Assembly: GCA_943787185.1 (NCBI GenBank)
Contig: CALSLL010000002.1
Span: forward strand, 372,001 to 436,000
Origin: UBA10349 sp003485905
GTDB taxonomy: Bacteria > Pseudomonadota > Gammaproteobacteria > Arenicellales > Arenicellaceae
Length of the DNA: 64,000 nt
Reading direction: 5' to 3'
Numbering within the stretch: position 1 is the stretch's first letter; every line of letters starts with the position of its first letter. Positions 51,951 to 60,603 of the stretch are shown piece after piece. The translations under genes were made by a program, and so were the position numbers. Under the pieces are notes generated by a model that saw only the letters and a list, made by a program, of their open reading frames with translations, was not told the DNA's origin and did no database searches.

Positions 51951-52805
51951 CTAGTGTCGAGTACCATTAAATAGGGAGCGAATATCCGAGCGACTAAATG
52001 TGTAGGTTTGATGGCAAAACTGACAATCAATCGTTATTTCAGGTTGTTCAGCAGCCAGTTTTAGTGCGTCAGCCTGGCCAAGGATAAGTAGGGTATTACT
52101 ACTTCGTTCGCGAGAACACTGGCAGCGAAAAGTTAAAGGGGATGGGTCGAATATCTGATATTTCTCGTCGTGGTACAAACGATGAAGAAGTGTTTCGGTA
52201 TTGAGCGAGAGTAATTCTTCTTGGGTGCAGGTGTCGGCTAGTAGGCAAAACCTATTCCAGTTTTCCAATTGAGTTTCTTCATCCGTAATCTCACTCTTCT
52301 CCTGAGGCAGTTTTTGCAGTAGCAACCCGCTTGCAGTTTTTCTGTCGCAAGCCAACCATAATCGAGTCGGTAGCTGTTCGGATTGTGAGAAATATCGCTC
52401 TAGAGACGCGGCAAGTGACTGCTCTTCAGTATTTACGATTCCTTGGTACTGTTTTCCTTTGCGCGGTTTGATTGTTATTGCGAGTTGCAGGTTGTTTAGT
52501 AGCTCGCTGGAATCATAAACTTCGCCTTTTATTCGCGCGATAGCTCGAAGGTATTGTTGGTTTTCACATTCAGCAACTAGCAACTTTAACGTTCCTTCGC
52601 TCTTAATTTGAAGTGTTAGTTTCCCTTCGAATTTTAGTGTGGAGCTTAGCAGGGCGGCGGCACACATAAATTCGCCGAGCAGTGTTTGTATTTTTGAGTG
52701 ATATTGTTGTTTTTTTAGAATTGCCAAATAGCTTTCTGACGTGTGGACTAGTTTTCCACGAATCGGTGTGTCGTTAAATAGAAAGCTGTAGCTTTGGTCA
52801 GGCAT
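51951..52805 (-). CDS. hslO: Hsp33 redox-regulated chaperonin
   Basis: 284 residues. The C-terminal redox switch is complete: C228-x-C230, then 30 residues, then C261-x2-C264, which bind zinc when reduced and form disulfides under oxidative stress to activate holdase function. The N-terminal substrate-binding domain contains EFMCAAALLSSTLKFEGKLTLQ, typical of HslO. Cytosolic. It is divergent from the sterol-desaturase-family gene. Confidence 0.96.
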   Translation of the reverse strand: MPDQSYSFLFNDTPIRGKLVHTSESYLAILKKQQYHSKIQTLLGEFMCAAALLSSTLKFEGKLTLQIKSEGTLKLLVAECENQQYLRAIARIKGEVYDSSELLNNLQLAITIKPRKGKQYQGIVNTEEQSLAASLERYFSQSEQLPTRLWLACDRKTASGLLLQKLPQEKSEITDEETQLENWNRFCLLADTCTQEELLSLNTETLLHRLYHDEKYQIFDPSPLTFRCQCSRERSSNTLLILGQADALKLAAEQPEITIDCQFCHQTYTFSRSDIRSLFNGTRH

Positions 52806-52922
52806 TGGTTATTCAGGAGGGGGATTTCTCGTCAGACATATTTTACAGTTTTATGGCTGGTTGAAAATACGTGAAATTTGTTCGCGTGAGTCTATAATAA
52901 AAATGGTAAGGAATAGCGATAG

Positions 52923-53699
52923 ATGTGGAAGATGAGTCAGCTTTTAGGAATGGAGAGTCCAATGTTGGTGCTAATGGCTATTCTGGGTATTGTGCTTCTT
53001 AGATATCTGCTAATAGCGGGTGGTGCATACTTGGTTATGTACCATCTTTGTCGTAAGAAACTGAGCGTGAGAAAGATACAAGGCAAGTATCCGAGTGAGG
53101 AGGATATCAAGAGAGAGCTTTCGTTATCGTTTTCGACCGTCCTAATCTACACTTTGGTTATATGGTTGCTTTTTTTTACTCCTGTTAAAAACTGGACCCA
53201 AATAGTTGATTCCGATGAATCTATAGGTGCTATGTCTTTCATGATTAAGCTACTACTGATGCTTGGGATTCATGATTTATATTTTTATCTAACTCACCGA
53301 TTACTGCACCATCCAAAACTGTATTCCAGATTTCATTTAGCGCACCATCGCTCAAGTAATCCTACTCCATTGGCATCACTAGCTTTTCACCCCGTGGAAG
53401 CATTCGTACAAATTGGAATTGTCATTCTTTTGGTCTTTATTATGCCGGTTAGTTTTGAATCCATTGTTTTATTTGGACTTATTAATTTTTTACACAATGT
53501 TTACGGGCATAGTGGTTACGAAATTTTGCCTCGAAGATTGCTTGCGAGCGTACACGCACGATGGTTTTGTAATAGTACTTTTCACAATCTTCATCATGAA
53601 AAGTATACGAATAATTTCGGTTTGTATTCGCGTATATGGGATTCTGCTTTGGGGACGACTCATGCTGAGGATTCTCAAAAAAGAGCCCGCTTTTACTAG
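52923..53699 (+). CDS. Sterol desaturase/fatty acid hydroxylase family membrane protein
   Basis: 258 residues with four or so hydrophobic segments. The histidine clusters of integral-membrane diiron hydroxylases are present: THRLLHH, HLAHHRSS, a single His in the central helical region, HNVYGHSGYE, and HNLHHEKYTNNFG. They hydroxylate or desaturate lipids or sterols. ATG 52923 follows AAGGA; an internal ATG 9 nt later is possible. The product is unknown. It converges with the HTH regulator gene and may modify a lipid linked to the neighbouring KASIII-like enzyme, but that is inference only. Confidence 0.85.
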   Translation: MWKMSQLLGMESPMLVLMAILGIVLLRYLLIAGGAYLVMYHLCRKKLSVRKIQGKYPSEEDIKRELSLSFSTVLIYTLVIWLLFFTPVKNWTQIVDSDESIGAMSFMIKLLLMLGIHDLYFYLTHRLLHHPKLYSRFHLAHHRSSNPTPLASLAFHPVEAFVQIGIVILLVFIMPVSFESIVLFGLINFLHNVYGHSGYEILPRRLLASVHARWFCNSTFHNLHHEKYTNNFGLYSRIWDSALGTTHAEDSQKRARFY

Positions 53700-53788
53700 A
53701 TCTAGAATTTAAATATTGTGATTGGTAGGCGCGTTGGTCGACCTATTGCTGTATTTTGTTACGAGCGATCTTGGGACCTTTGTGGTAC

Positions 53789-54709
53789 TCAAGCTTTGTC
53801 GCTGGGTTCACCATTAAGTTTGCGATAAATGGTTACTGGCGAGATACCTAGCTTTCGGGCTGTGTCAGTAACATTATGGCCATTTGCTTGTAGGGCAAAA
53901 TCGATTAGTAAATTTTCAAACACTTGTCGTTGAGCTCGGAAGTCTAGTTTACCCCCACTTTTTACGACGGCCTTGTCAAAAAGGATGTTAAATCGTTTGC
54001 GTAATTCATGCTCTTTGGTAAACGGTGTATATGAGAATAATCTAAAGATCTTAGCGCGTTCCTCTGACCAGATAAGAAATGCGAGAAAGAACGAGACTGT
54101 AAGCGATACCAGACCGGCACCGTTATATGCTGAGCCGCTTAACATTAGTGTAATTACTGCAATTGCTGACAAAGCAAATGGTGCAAGTCCAAGCAGCAGC
54201 AATAGGCTTTGTCTTCGTGCTAATGCCATCTTTGCATACCTTGAATTGTACGCAAGCAGGGCGATCCCTATTGCTAGGGACAAAACCACGAATGTTTGGA
54301 ATAGCATATAACCTGCTCCAGGAACTCTCGTCAGCGAATATCCGTTATTCTCGACTCCGTTAAGGATAAAATTAGGAAAATAGCTGCCAACAGCGAATAC
54401 GACCGCAATTCCGTAAACAATGTTTTTTAACCATCCAAACGTTGATGTATAAATATTGATTGCTAGAGCGAGGAAGCTGCCCGCGGCTAAAAAGGCAAAG
54501 GCATAATAAGTTTGCAAAAAGAAATATTCATTACCACTCTGAGCCAGGTAGCTGGTTAGCCCGACTAGCTCAATTGCATTTAGTCCTAATAGCGCCAGCA
54601 TAAAGCAAAGAATGTCGCGGTGATCCAACAATAAATTTTTGCCGGCACTCGCAAGAAGCCAAAGTTTAATTGCGAGCGCTAGCGCTGATGGAATAAGAAT
54701 GAAATTCAT
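53789..54709 (-). CDS. Seven-TM membrane protein with C-terminal Fis-type HTH domain
   Basis: 306 residues from ATG 54709, which overlaps the KASIII-like stop as ATGA. Seven hydrophobic segments fill the first two thirds: about 5-23, 30-53, 68-90, 96-118, 134-155, 165-188 and 195-216, similar to the seven-TM sensor modules of some histidine kinases. A linker follows (FRLFSYTPFTKEHELRKRFNILFDKAV). The C-terminus (about 255-300) reads ENLLIDFALQANGHNVTDTARKLGISPVTIYRKLNG, the pattern of Fis/HTH_8 DNA-binding domains, with the N-x-x-x-x-A-x-x-L-G-I-x-x-x-T-x-Y-R-K-L signature. It therefore looks like a membrane-embedded transcription factor that senses a ligand or lipid directly. It is the only clear transcription factor gene in the window. 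Confidence 0.8.
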   Translation of the reverse strand: MNFILIPSALALAIKLWLLASAGKNLLLDHRDILCFMLALLGLNAIELVGLTSYLAQSGNEYFFLQTYYAFAFLAAGSFLALAINIYTSTFGWLKNIVYGIAVVFAVGSYFPNFILNGVENNGYSLTRVPGAGYMLFQTFVVLSLAIGIALLAYNSRYAKMALARRQSLLLLLGLAPFALSAIAVITLMLSGSAYNGAGLVSLTVSFFLAFLIWSEERAKIFRLFSYTPFTKEHELRKRFNILFDKAVVKSGGKLDFRAQRQVFENLLIDFALQANGHNVTDTARKLGISPVTIYRKLNGEPSDKA

Positions 54710-55710
54710 AGAACAGCTCCTATCTGGCAAGAAGTAACGCCGCTACCAGCCCCCATAAACATAATATTTGTGCCGGCAGGTTTTGGGTGCTCATCCATCG
54801 CGACCGGAAAAGTTGCTGTGGCAAGATTCGCGTATTTTGCGTATGTGATGGGTGCTTTAGATACTGGCTGACCTGCAATTGCGGCGAGTTTTTTATGCGG
54901 TAGCTTCCCGGCCTGATGGCAGATGAGCATATCAACAGACGCTGGTGTCCAGCCAAGTAATTCGTATGTTTGCGGCATTAATTTTTTATGTAGCCCTATT
55001 ACTCGACCACAAATCCTCCTCGTATCCATTTGTCCTTCGATGCTTCCACCATCATCTTTATAGTAGCATAGCTTTGCATACTTGCCATCTGAGGTGTAGT
55101 TGAAATGCTTTATGCCTTTATGGCTGTTCGCGGGTTTTCGCTGTATAACCATTGCGCCGCCTGCGTCACCGACGGTTAAGCTACCTACTAATTTCATGAA
55201 TTCATCGTGTTGGCTTGTTTCTCGCATCGGTTTCATAAAGCCAAACATAGTGTGGCTAGGCTTTTCTGCGGTACATATAAGAGCTGTTTCTGCTGACCCT
55301 GCGGATATCAGCGCATCGGCGGTAGAAACACCTGTCAAAAACCCCTGACAAGCATTGCTCGTATCGAAGCAAACGGCGTTGTAGGTGCCTAGTTTAGCCT
55401 GCACGTTATGAGCGGTGGCAGGTTCTTTAAAGTCGCCTTCAATACCACAGAATATAATGATGTCTATATCTTCGGGGGATACCCCTGCTTTTTGCATTGC
55501 AATGATGGATGCGCTCGCTGCTAAATCTGACGGTTGAGTTTTGGTCGGCGCGACACGTCTTTCTTCAATACCTAATTCAGTAGATATATATTCTTCAGGA
55601 ATCCCAAAACGAGTCGAACGCACTTCATGAAGTAGGTCGTTTGAAGCGACTCGCTGCGTAGGTAAGCTTGATCCGATTCCGGCGATGTATGTGTGTCCTG
55701 GCATATGCAT
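54706..55710 (-). CDS. KASIII-like condensing enzyme (FabH/PqsD-type family)
   Basis: 334 residues from ATG 55710 (GAGGT upstream; longer readings lack support). The catalytic triad is intact: Cys121 in DTSNACQGF, His265 in LICHQAG, and Asn295 in KYANLATAT. FCGIEGDF and LTVGDAGGAMVIQRK also fit FabH-type enzymes. It joins an acyl thioester to a malonyl or beta-keto thioester. It is not part of a fatty-acid synthesis operon; instead it overlaps the gene of a membrane-bound regulator, and its promoter region carries phased repeats. This favours a dedicated product, such as a signal or special lipid, over housekeeping FabH. The housekeeping fab cluster is not in this window. Confidence 0.88.
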   Translation of the reverse strand: MHMPGHTYIAGIGSSLPTQRVASNDLLHEVRSTRFGIPEEYISTELGIEERRVAPTKTQPSDLAASASIIAMQKAGVSPEDIDIIIFCGIEGDFKEPATAHNVQAKLGTYNAVCFDTSNACQGFLTGVSTADALISAGSAETALICTAEKPSHTMFGFMKPMRETSQHDEFMKLVGSLTVGDAGGAMVIQRKPANSHKGIKHFNYTSDGKYAKLCYYKDDGGSIEGQMDTRRICGRVIGLHKKLMPQTYELLGWTPASVDMLICHQAGKLPHKKLAAIAGQPVSKAPITYAKYANLATATFPVAMDEHPKPAGTNIMFMGAGSGVTSCQIGAVL

Positions 55711-55748
55711 GATTATTACCTCTATTAGTTGATGGTTCAATTAAAAAC

Positions 55749-55874
55749 TTTAGTGCATCAAAAATGATGCGCCCATCGCATAGTAGATCAAATCGCCGAA
55801 AATTCTATATTTTTAGTGCTTCATAAATGTAAAGGCCCTTTGTTTATGCGGAATATGGGGAGTCATAAATGTAA
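55749..55874. repeat. Three phased TCATAAATG-type elements upstream of the KASIII-like gene
   Basis: Core copies are TCAAAAATG (55758-55766), TCATAAATG (55821-55829) and TCATAAATG (55863-55871). The first two share the longer frame TTTAGTGC-n-TCA-n-AAATG; the second and third share TCATAAATGTAA. Their spacings are exactly 63 and 42 bp (6 and 4 turns at 10.5 bp). They lie 39-164 bp from the start of the KASIII-like gene in the divergent region shared with the TTG-start gene at 55993. A DNA-bending or cooperatively bound regulator is plausible; the target of the neighbouring Fis-type HTH protein is a natural guess. Confidence 0.5.
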
Positions 55875-55992
55875 GTATTGACGATTTTCTTTTGAGAAGT
55901 GAGCCTTATGACTGAGTGCTCAAGTTTGAGCTATTTGCGTCCCATGCAAACAAGACGTGCTTTATAACTGTTAAAACTTTAGGAAAGAAAAT

Positions 55993-56430
55993 TTGTCTCA
56001 CGAAAATAATGTTGCTGATCCGGTGAGAGTTACTCCAGAATTGCTAGCCCGATTAGGTGCTGAGTTGGAGGGAGGAGGCATGACTGCCAAATACATCCGC
56101 GCATTGGCGCTGGAGCTTGCTACGGAAGGAGCAGATGCGAACGCGATTCCCAACAATGGAACCAGCAGTGAGCAGTCAAATAGCAATAAGCAGTCAAATG
56201 TAGTGCCCTTTAAGCCTTGCTGTGCTGTTCGATCAGACGCTAAAGAAACTGCAAGTGTAGCCAAGGTTGCTGTTAGCCTGGCCATATACCAAGCGCTAGG
56301 CAACTCAATCGATAATTTTGATTGGGATATTGTGACTGATACTGAAGAATCCGAATTGGATGTTAATGCATCGGTGTTACAGGGATTTGATCAGTACAAT
56401 CTCGCTAATTTGCTGCCGGGTGACTCATAG
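55993..56430 (+). CDS. Small acidic hypothetical protein
   Basis: 145 residues with a TTG start 5 nt after AGGAAAG (55981-55987). No signal peptide or membrane helix. It has an Asn/Ser-rich middle (SEQSNSNKQSN) and an acidic C-terminus (DTEESELDVNASVLQG). I do not recognise a family. It shares the divergent promoter region with the KASIII-like gene and could be co-controlled with it. Codon start, ribosome binding site and length make a real gene likely. Confidence 0.55.
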   Translation: MSHENNVADPVRVTPELLARLGAELEGGGMTAKYIRALALELATEGADANAIPNNGTSSEQSNSNKQSNVVPFKPCCAVRSDAKETASVAKVAVSLAIYQALGNSIDNFDWDIVTDTEESELDVNASVLQGFDQYNLANLLPGDS

Positions 56431-56474
56431 TCTTTTTGTTCATTCGTAGAGTCTTGCTGGTCGGGATTTATTTT

Positions 56475-57332
56475 CTAGGCAACATCTCGCCAGCGCCGTA
56501 TCTGAATCGTTAACGTAACTAGCGCTGCTGATATCACTATACCGATCAATAGGTCGGTTCGACTCAGAGCTTCAGTGGCGTTTTGTAACAAGCTGTCCGA
56601 GTTTCCTGTACCTAGTGCGCTAAGACCTAAAAGTTGATCAATTCCGCTGCCTTGGTTCCCAAAACCAAATGGCAATCGAGATAGCATATGCCCCCCTAAA
56701 TTCAACTCAAAGGGTAACAGCAATTCAATCATTGCTAGTACGACGGGAATTGCAATAACGGTTATAAGCGGAGTTCTGTTTGTCCACGCGGAGCAAAACA
56801 TTAGCCAACTTAGAAGTGGCAAGCTCCAAAGCATGGTGACCAGTAACACTAAGGCTAAATTTAACCAATATTTCCCCAAGCTGATTAAACCGAGAAAATT
56901 ACCTGCCTCTTCAGTACCTAATACGCTTTGTAGAATGAGAATAGTAAGGTGAGCGCTGACCAGTGTTAGCCAAAGAATTAGTGGTATGACTACGACCGCT
57001 GTCACTAACTTGAGTAAAACTGTCTGCGTGTCAGATACGGGTAACGAGCGCCAAAATAAAATACTTCTATCTTTTCGCTCGGTATACAGGCAATCGAGTA
57101 AATAGAATGCAGCTAAAAAGATGAACACTATGAAGGCAACCGAATTTACAGTGCCGAACGCACTACGAAATATCCCCCGTTGTAGGCCGTCAGGAGCGAG
57201 CTCCACAAATTGAAATAAATTGCCGAAGGCGAGATTTCCCAGGACAACTACAAGGTAGAAAACTAAAGGTAGCTTAAACAGACTGGTGTGTTCCCATAGT
57301 TCCCGCTTTAACAGTATAAAGTATCGATTCAT
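56475..57332 (-). CDS. ABC transporter permease subunit
   Basis: 285 residues with six helices: an initial helix after KRELWEHTSLFKLP, then VAFIVFIFLAAFYLLDCLY, VVVIPLILWLTLVSAHLTILIL and later pairs. Sequence WRSLPVSDTQTVLLKL is typical of ABC-2-like permeases of exporters or drug/bacteriocin systems. It starts 5 bp after the ATPase gene. The substrate is unknown. Confidence 0.85.
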   Translation of the reverse strand: MNRYFILLKRELWEHTSLFKLPLVFYLVVVLGNLAFGNLFQFVELAPDGLQRGIFRSAFGTVNSVAFIVFIFLAAFYLLDCLYTERKDRSILFWRSLPVSDTQTVLLKLVTAVVVIPLILWLTLVSAHLTILILQSVLGTEEAGNFLGLISLGKYWLNLALVLLVTMLWSLPLLSWLMFCSAWTNRTPLITVIAIPVVLAMIELLLPFELNLGGHMLSRLPFGFGNQGSGIDQLLGLSALGTGNSDSLLQNATEALSRTDLLIGIVISAALVTLTIQIRRWRDVA

Positions 57333-57337
57333 TATGA

Positions 57338-58207
57338 TTACTCGCTGCTATCCTTGTCGATACGGTTGTATGCTAGAAACAACTCGGTAAAACTGGGTGT
57401 TCTGGTTTCTCCTAGAGGAGCAAGCGCGCTAGCGTTAGTATCTTTGTATACTAGTGTTCGCATAGTTGGGGTTGCATATTCATAGATGAATCCTTCTGGG
57501 GCCTCAGCGTTACTCTCAGTGCTTATATCGATTGCAGTAAAATGTTCATCAAGGTTGGCAGTTGGAATATCTAGCGTAATCTTGCCACTATTAATAAACA
57601 CCAGTCTGGTTAGCAGATCTTCGATTTCTTCAACCTGATGAGTTGTGATTAATATGCTGCGCTGCGGATTAAAGAAATTATTTATTAGACCGTTGTAAAA
57701 GCTTGTGCGGTGGACAATGTCGAGACCAAGTGTGGGTTCATCGAGCACCAACAGTTCGGCATTAACTCCAAGGATAAGTGCAAGGTGTAATTGAGCTTTC
57801 ATTCCCTTTGATAGCTGACCTACTTTGTGGCCCAGGGTGATTTCAGTGTTTTCGAGTGAACGGTTTGCCTTGCTAAAATCAAACCCTGAATGTATTCCCT
57901 GCATATAGTCCAGCAGGCGTTTAACTGTAATCCATTCTGGTAGGGACGCCACATCTGCTATATAACTTACTTTTGCGAGCATTTTTGCGCGAGATGACGT
58001 GGGGTTGTAACCCAATGTGCGAATTTGTCCGCTCACCCTGATCAGTCCAAGAGCGGCCTTTAGTAAAGTTGATTTACCTGCTCCATTTGGGCCGATCAGT
58101 CCGACGATCTCACCACCAGATATATTCAGGTTCGCATTCGCAAGTACCTGTTTTGATCCATAGCTCTTTGATACATCGCTAATGGAAAGTAACGTATTGT
58201 CGCTCAT
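57338..58207 (-). CDS. ABC transporter ATP-binding subunit
   Basis: 289 residues: Walker A GPNGAGKST, a signature-like QLSKGMKAQLHLALI (C-motif with K in place of Q), Walker B LLVLDEPTLGLD and switch-His TTHQVEEIEDL. The LSKG form with a degenerate C-terminal third is typical of YtrB/CcmA-like ABC-2 exporter ATPases. It is coupled with the permease gene by 5 bp. No GntR regulator gene is adjacent. Confidence 0.88.
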   Translation of the reverse strand: MSDNTLLSISDVSKSYGSKQVLANANLNISGGEIVGLIGPNGAGKSTLLKAALGLIRVSGQIRTLGYNPTSSRAKMLAKVSYIADVASLPEWITVKRLLDYMQGIHSGFDFSKANRSLENTEITLGHKVGQLSKGMKAQLHLALILGVNAELLVLDEPTLGLDIVHRTSFYNGLINNFFNPQRSILITTHQVEEIEDLLTRLVFINSGKITLDIPTANLDEHFTAIDISTESNAEAPEGFIYEYATPTMRTLVYKDTNASALAPLGETRTPSFTELFLAYNRIDKDSSE

Positions 58208-58324
58208 TAATGATTCTGCATAACTATACGAGCTCCTAGCTTAACAGTTGCAGCGAAAGGTCGAAATGCCTGTCGCCATAGTCTCTATCTAGTACAAATA
58301 TTGTTTAATCTTGTTCGACCGTCA

Positions 58325-59041
58325 TTAGAAGACTACTGCATAGATCATTCGAATGGCGAGTATGGTCAAAAGAACCGACAGGACTTGTTTAAATATGGCG
58401 TCGTTTACTTTTGTGCGTACCTTTGTTCCGGCCCATGAGCCTAAAATAACGCCAACCACCATACCAAACATCAATTTCCACCAAACTAATAAATTTACTC
58501 CAAGAATTGCAAACGCAAAAAGTTTGGTGATGTGGGTAAAACTCATAAATAGCGCTGTGGTCGTAACTATCTCATCCTTGCTTAAATCGCGGCGCATTAA
58601 GCTCGCCTGACCAAGCGGGCCGGTAGCACCGCCTATCATGCCCAAACCGGTTTGCAATATACCTATGGTGAAAAATTCGCCCTTAAGCCTGCCTAACCAT
58701 TCAAATATCTTAGGTGTCCAAACATTCATCAAAATAAATAGACCTATAAATAAAGAGATGTATTCAATATTAATTAGTCTTATAAACTGTGTAGCGATTA
58801 AGCCACCAATTATTGAGCCGATGGCAAATGCTGTGAAATATTCCCAACGGATGGCGCGCCACGCAAATGCCGCACGGCTAGCATTACTCGCTAGTTGAAC
58901 TACAGAGTGAATCGGAATAATTACAGCGGTAGGTAAAAAACCGGGCATTAATGCGATTAGTAGTAGACCTCCACCAAGCCCGATAATCGCCGTTAACATA
59001 GACGTAAAAAATGCAATAAAGGTGAAGGCGAGCTCAAACAT
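58325..59041 (-). CDS. TauE/SafE family permease
   Basis: 238 residues, about eight hydrophobic segments. The N-terminal FFTSMLTAIIGLGGGLLLIALMP and the second-half GILQTGLGMIGGATGPLGQASLM are the family's two Gly-rich motifs. It could move sulfur-containing anions; the substrate is not determinable. It is 17 bp downstream of mtnA on the same strand, which hints at a role with sulfur compounds from methylthioadenosine, an inference from position only. Confidence 0.85.
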   Translation of the reverse strand: MFELAFTFIAFFTSMLTAIIGLGGGLLLIALMPGFLPTAVIIPIHSVVQLASNASRAAFAWRAIRWEYFTAFAIGSIIGGLIATQFIRLINIEYISLFIGLFILMNVWTPKIFEWLGRLKGEFFTIGILQTGLGMIGGATGPLGQASLMRRDLSKDEIVTTTALFMSFTHITKLFAFAILGVNLLVWWKLMFGMVVGVILGSWAGTKVRTKVNDAIFKQVLSVLLTILAIRMIYAVVF

Positions 59042-59058
59042 TTGGAGGGTAGTTTCTA

Positions 59059-60153
59059 CTAGTTAAATTCAGGAAATAACCTAGACAGAGATTGCTGGTT
59101 TGCTTCACTGATACCGCGTTCGGTAATGATTCCAGTGATTAAATGGGCAGGTGTAACATCAAACGCATCATTGCGAGCTGTGCAGCCGCTAGGTAAGATT
59201 TGTACTGTAGCAATCGCGCCATCGTCCAATATTCCTGAGATATGTGAGACCTCTTCGTCGCTTCTTTGCTCAATCGGAATATTTTTAAGGCCATCCGTAA
59301 TATCCCAATCAATCGATGTAGAGGGGGCTGCCACATAAAAAGGAATATTGTTGTCTTTAGCAGCGAGCGCTTTTAGATAGGTTCCAATTTTATTGCATAC
59401 ATCACCGTTCGCGGTGGTTCTGTCTGTTCCGACGATGCATATATCGACTTCTCCATGTTGCATGAGGTGTCCGCCTGCATTATCTACTATGACTGTGTTA
59501 GGGACACCGTGTTGATTCAGTTCCCACGCGGTTAGAAAACCTCCCTGATTGCGTGGTCGGGTTTCATCGACCCATACATGAACGGGTATTCTAGCATCGT
59601 GGGCTTTATATATAGGAGCTAGCGCCGTTCCCCAATCAACAGTGGCTAACCATCCAGCATTACAATGGGTCAAAATATTAATCGTGGCGGAGTTACTTTT
59701 AGCATTATATAGATCTCCAATTAGCCGGCTACCGAAATCACCTATGGCAGAACAGAGTTTAACGTCGGCATCAGTAATCTCTTGAGCCAAAGCAAAGGCT
59801 ATTTCTATACGTTCTGCTTGTGGTGAGGGACGTAACGCCTCATCCATTTTTGCTAACGCCCACTGAAGGTTTACTGCGGTTGGGCGGGTGGAGTGCAATA
59901 GTTGCTGTGCATGATCTAGCCCAAGGTTACTGCTATCTTTGATCATCGCGAGCCAAATACCCCATGCTGTAGTTGCACCTATTAAGGGTGCACCGCGCAC
60001 CAACATATCGGTAATCGCACGGGCTGCATCTTCAAGGGTAGTAAGCTTAACCACGACAAACTCAAACGGTAGTCGTGTTTGGTCTATGATATTTACGCAG
60101 TCTTTCGCCTTTGAAGGCCAAATAGTGCGATAGGGTTTGCCATTAACCTTCAT
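59059..60153 (-). CDS. mtnA: Methylthioribose-1-phosphate isomerase
   Basis: 364 residues from ATG 60153 (GGAAG upstream; a TTG one codon earlier is also in frame). The catalytic residues are Cys164 (THCNAGWLA) and Asp244 (VGTDRTTANGD), with DETRPRNQG and FDVTPAHLITGIITERG as conserved segments. It converts 5-methylthioribose 1-phosphate (or 5-deoxyribose 1-phosphate) to the ribulose form in methionine salvage or the DHAP shunt. It overlaps the upstream cupin gene by 11 bp. MtnK/MtnB/MtnC/MtnD are not next to it. Confidence 0.93.
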   Translation of the reverse strand: MKVNGKPYRTIWPSKAKDCVNIIDQTRLPFEFVVVKLTTLEDAARAITDMLVRGAPLIGATTAWGIWLAMIKDSSNLGLDHAQQLLHSTRPTAVNLQWALAKMDEALRPSPQAERIEIAFALAQEITDADVKLCSAIGDFGSRLIGDLYNAKSNSATINILTHCNAGWLATVDWGTALAPIYKAHDARIPVHVWVDETRPRNQGGFLTAWELNQHGVPNTVIVDNAGGHLMQHGEVDICIVGTDRTTANGDVCNKIGTYLKALAAKDNNIPFYVAAPSTSIDWDITDGLKNIPIEQRSDEEVSHISGILDDGAIATVQILPSGCTARNDAFDVTPAHLITGIITERGISEANQQSLSRLFPEFN

Positions 60154-60529
60154 CAAGTTCTTCCAAAGATTTGTAGCACTCTGCAGTAAATCGTGGAGTA
60201 CACAGACACATAAAAATCAAATCTTGCTCACCTGTATTCCGGATACGCTGTGGTGTGCCTGGCGGGATTGATACGTTCATTCCTTTTATTACCTCAAATC
60301 TGTCCTGAAAGTCGAGTTGCATCAGTCCTTTTCCTGATTCGATAATATACCACTCATGCACGTCGACAGAGTGCCAACGAGTTTCGCCCCCAATGGGTAC
60401 TCGAGCTCTGGCAATTGATGATTTGGCTAAGGGGTGATTAAGGATTTCTTGTATGAAACAACCTTCTTCAATCCAGTGTGGACTGTCTTCGCCCGAATGG
60501 GCGAGTAGGCCAAATGGTAATTCACTCAT
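60143..60529 (-). CDS. Small cupin-domain protein
   Basis: 128 residues, a single cupin barrel. WHSVDVHEWYIIESGKG and SIPPGTPQRIRNTG mark the two cupin motifs, with His residues suited to bind one metal. It lacks the acireductone dioxygenase pattern (HxH-x3-4-E), so it is not the known MtnD. It overlaps mtnA by 11 bp and is divergent from the nucleoside phosphorylase gene; a sugar isomerase/epimerase or sensor role in the 5-deoxypentose pathway is possible. Confidence 0.82.
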   Translation of the reverse strand: MSELPFGLLAHSGEDSPHWIEEGCFIQEILNHPLAKSSIARARVPIGGETRWHSVDVHEWYIIESGKGLMQLDFQDRFEVIKGMNVSIPPGTPQRIRNTGEQDLIFMCLCTPRFTAECYKSLEELDEG

Positions 60530-60603
60530 CTCGATCCGATGTGGCTTTTTGCAGCATGATAAAACCGCTATTATACCCGCGCCATTCTTCCGGGGGCTGT
60601 TAT

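Noticed and set aside
60143..60529. Calling the cupin acireductone dioxygenase because it lies by mtnA
   Set aside because: It is too short and the H-x-H-x3-4-E pattern is not present.
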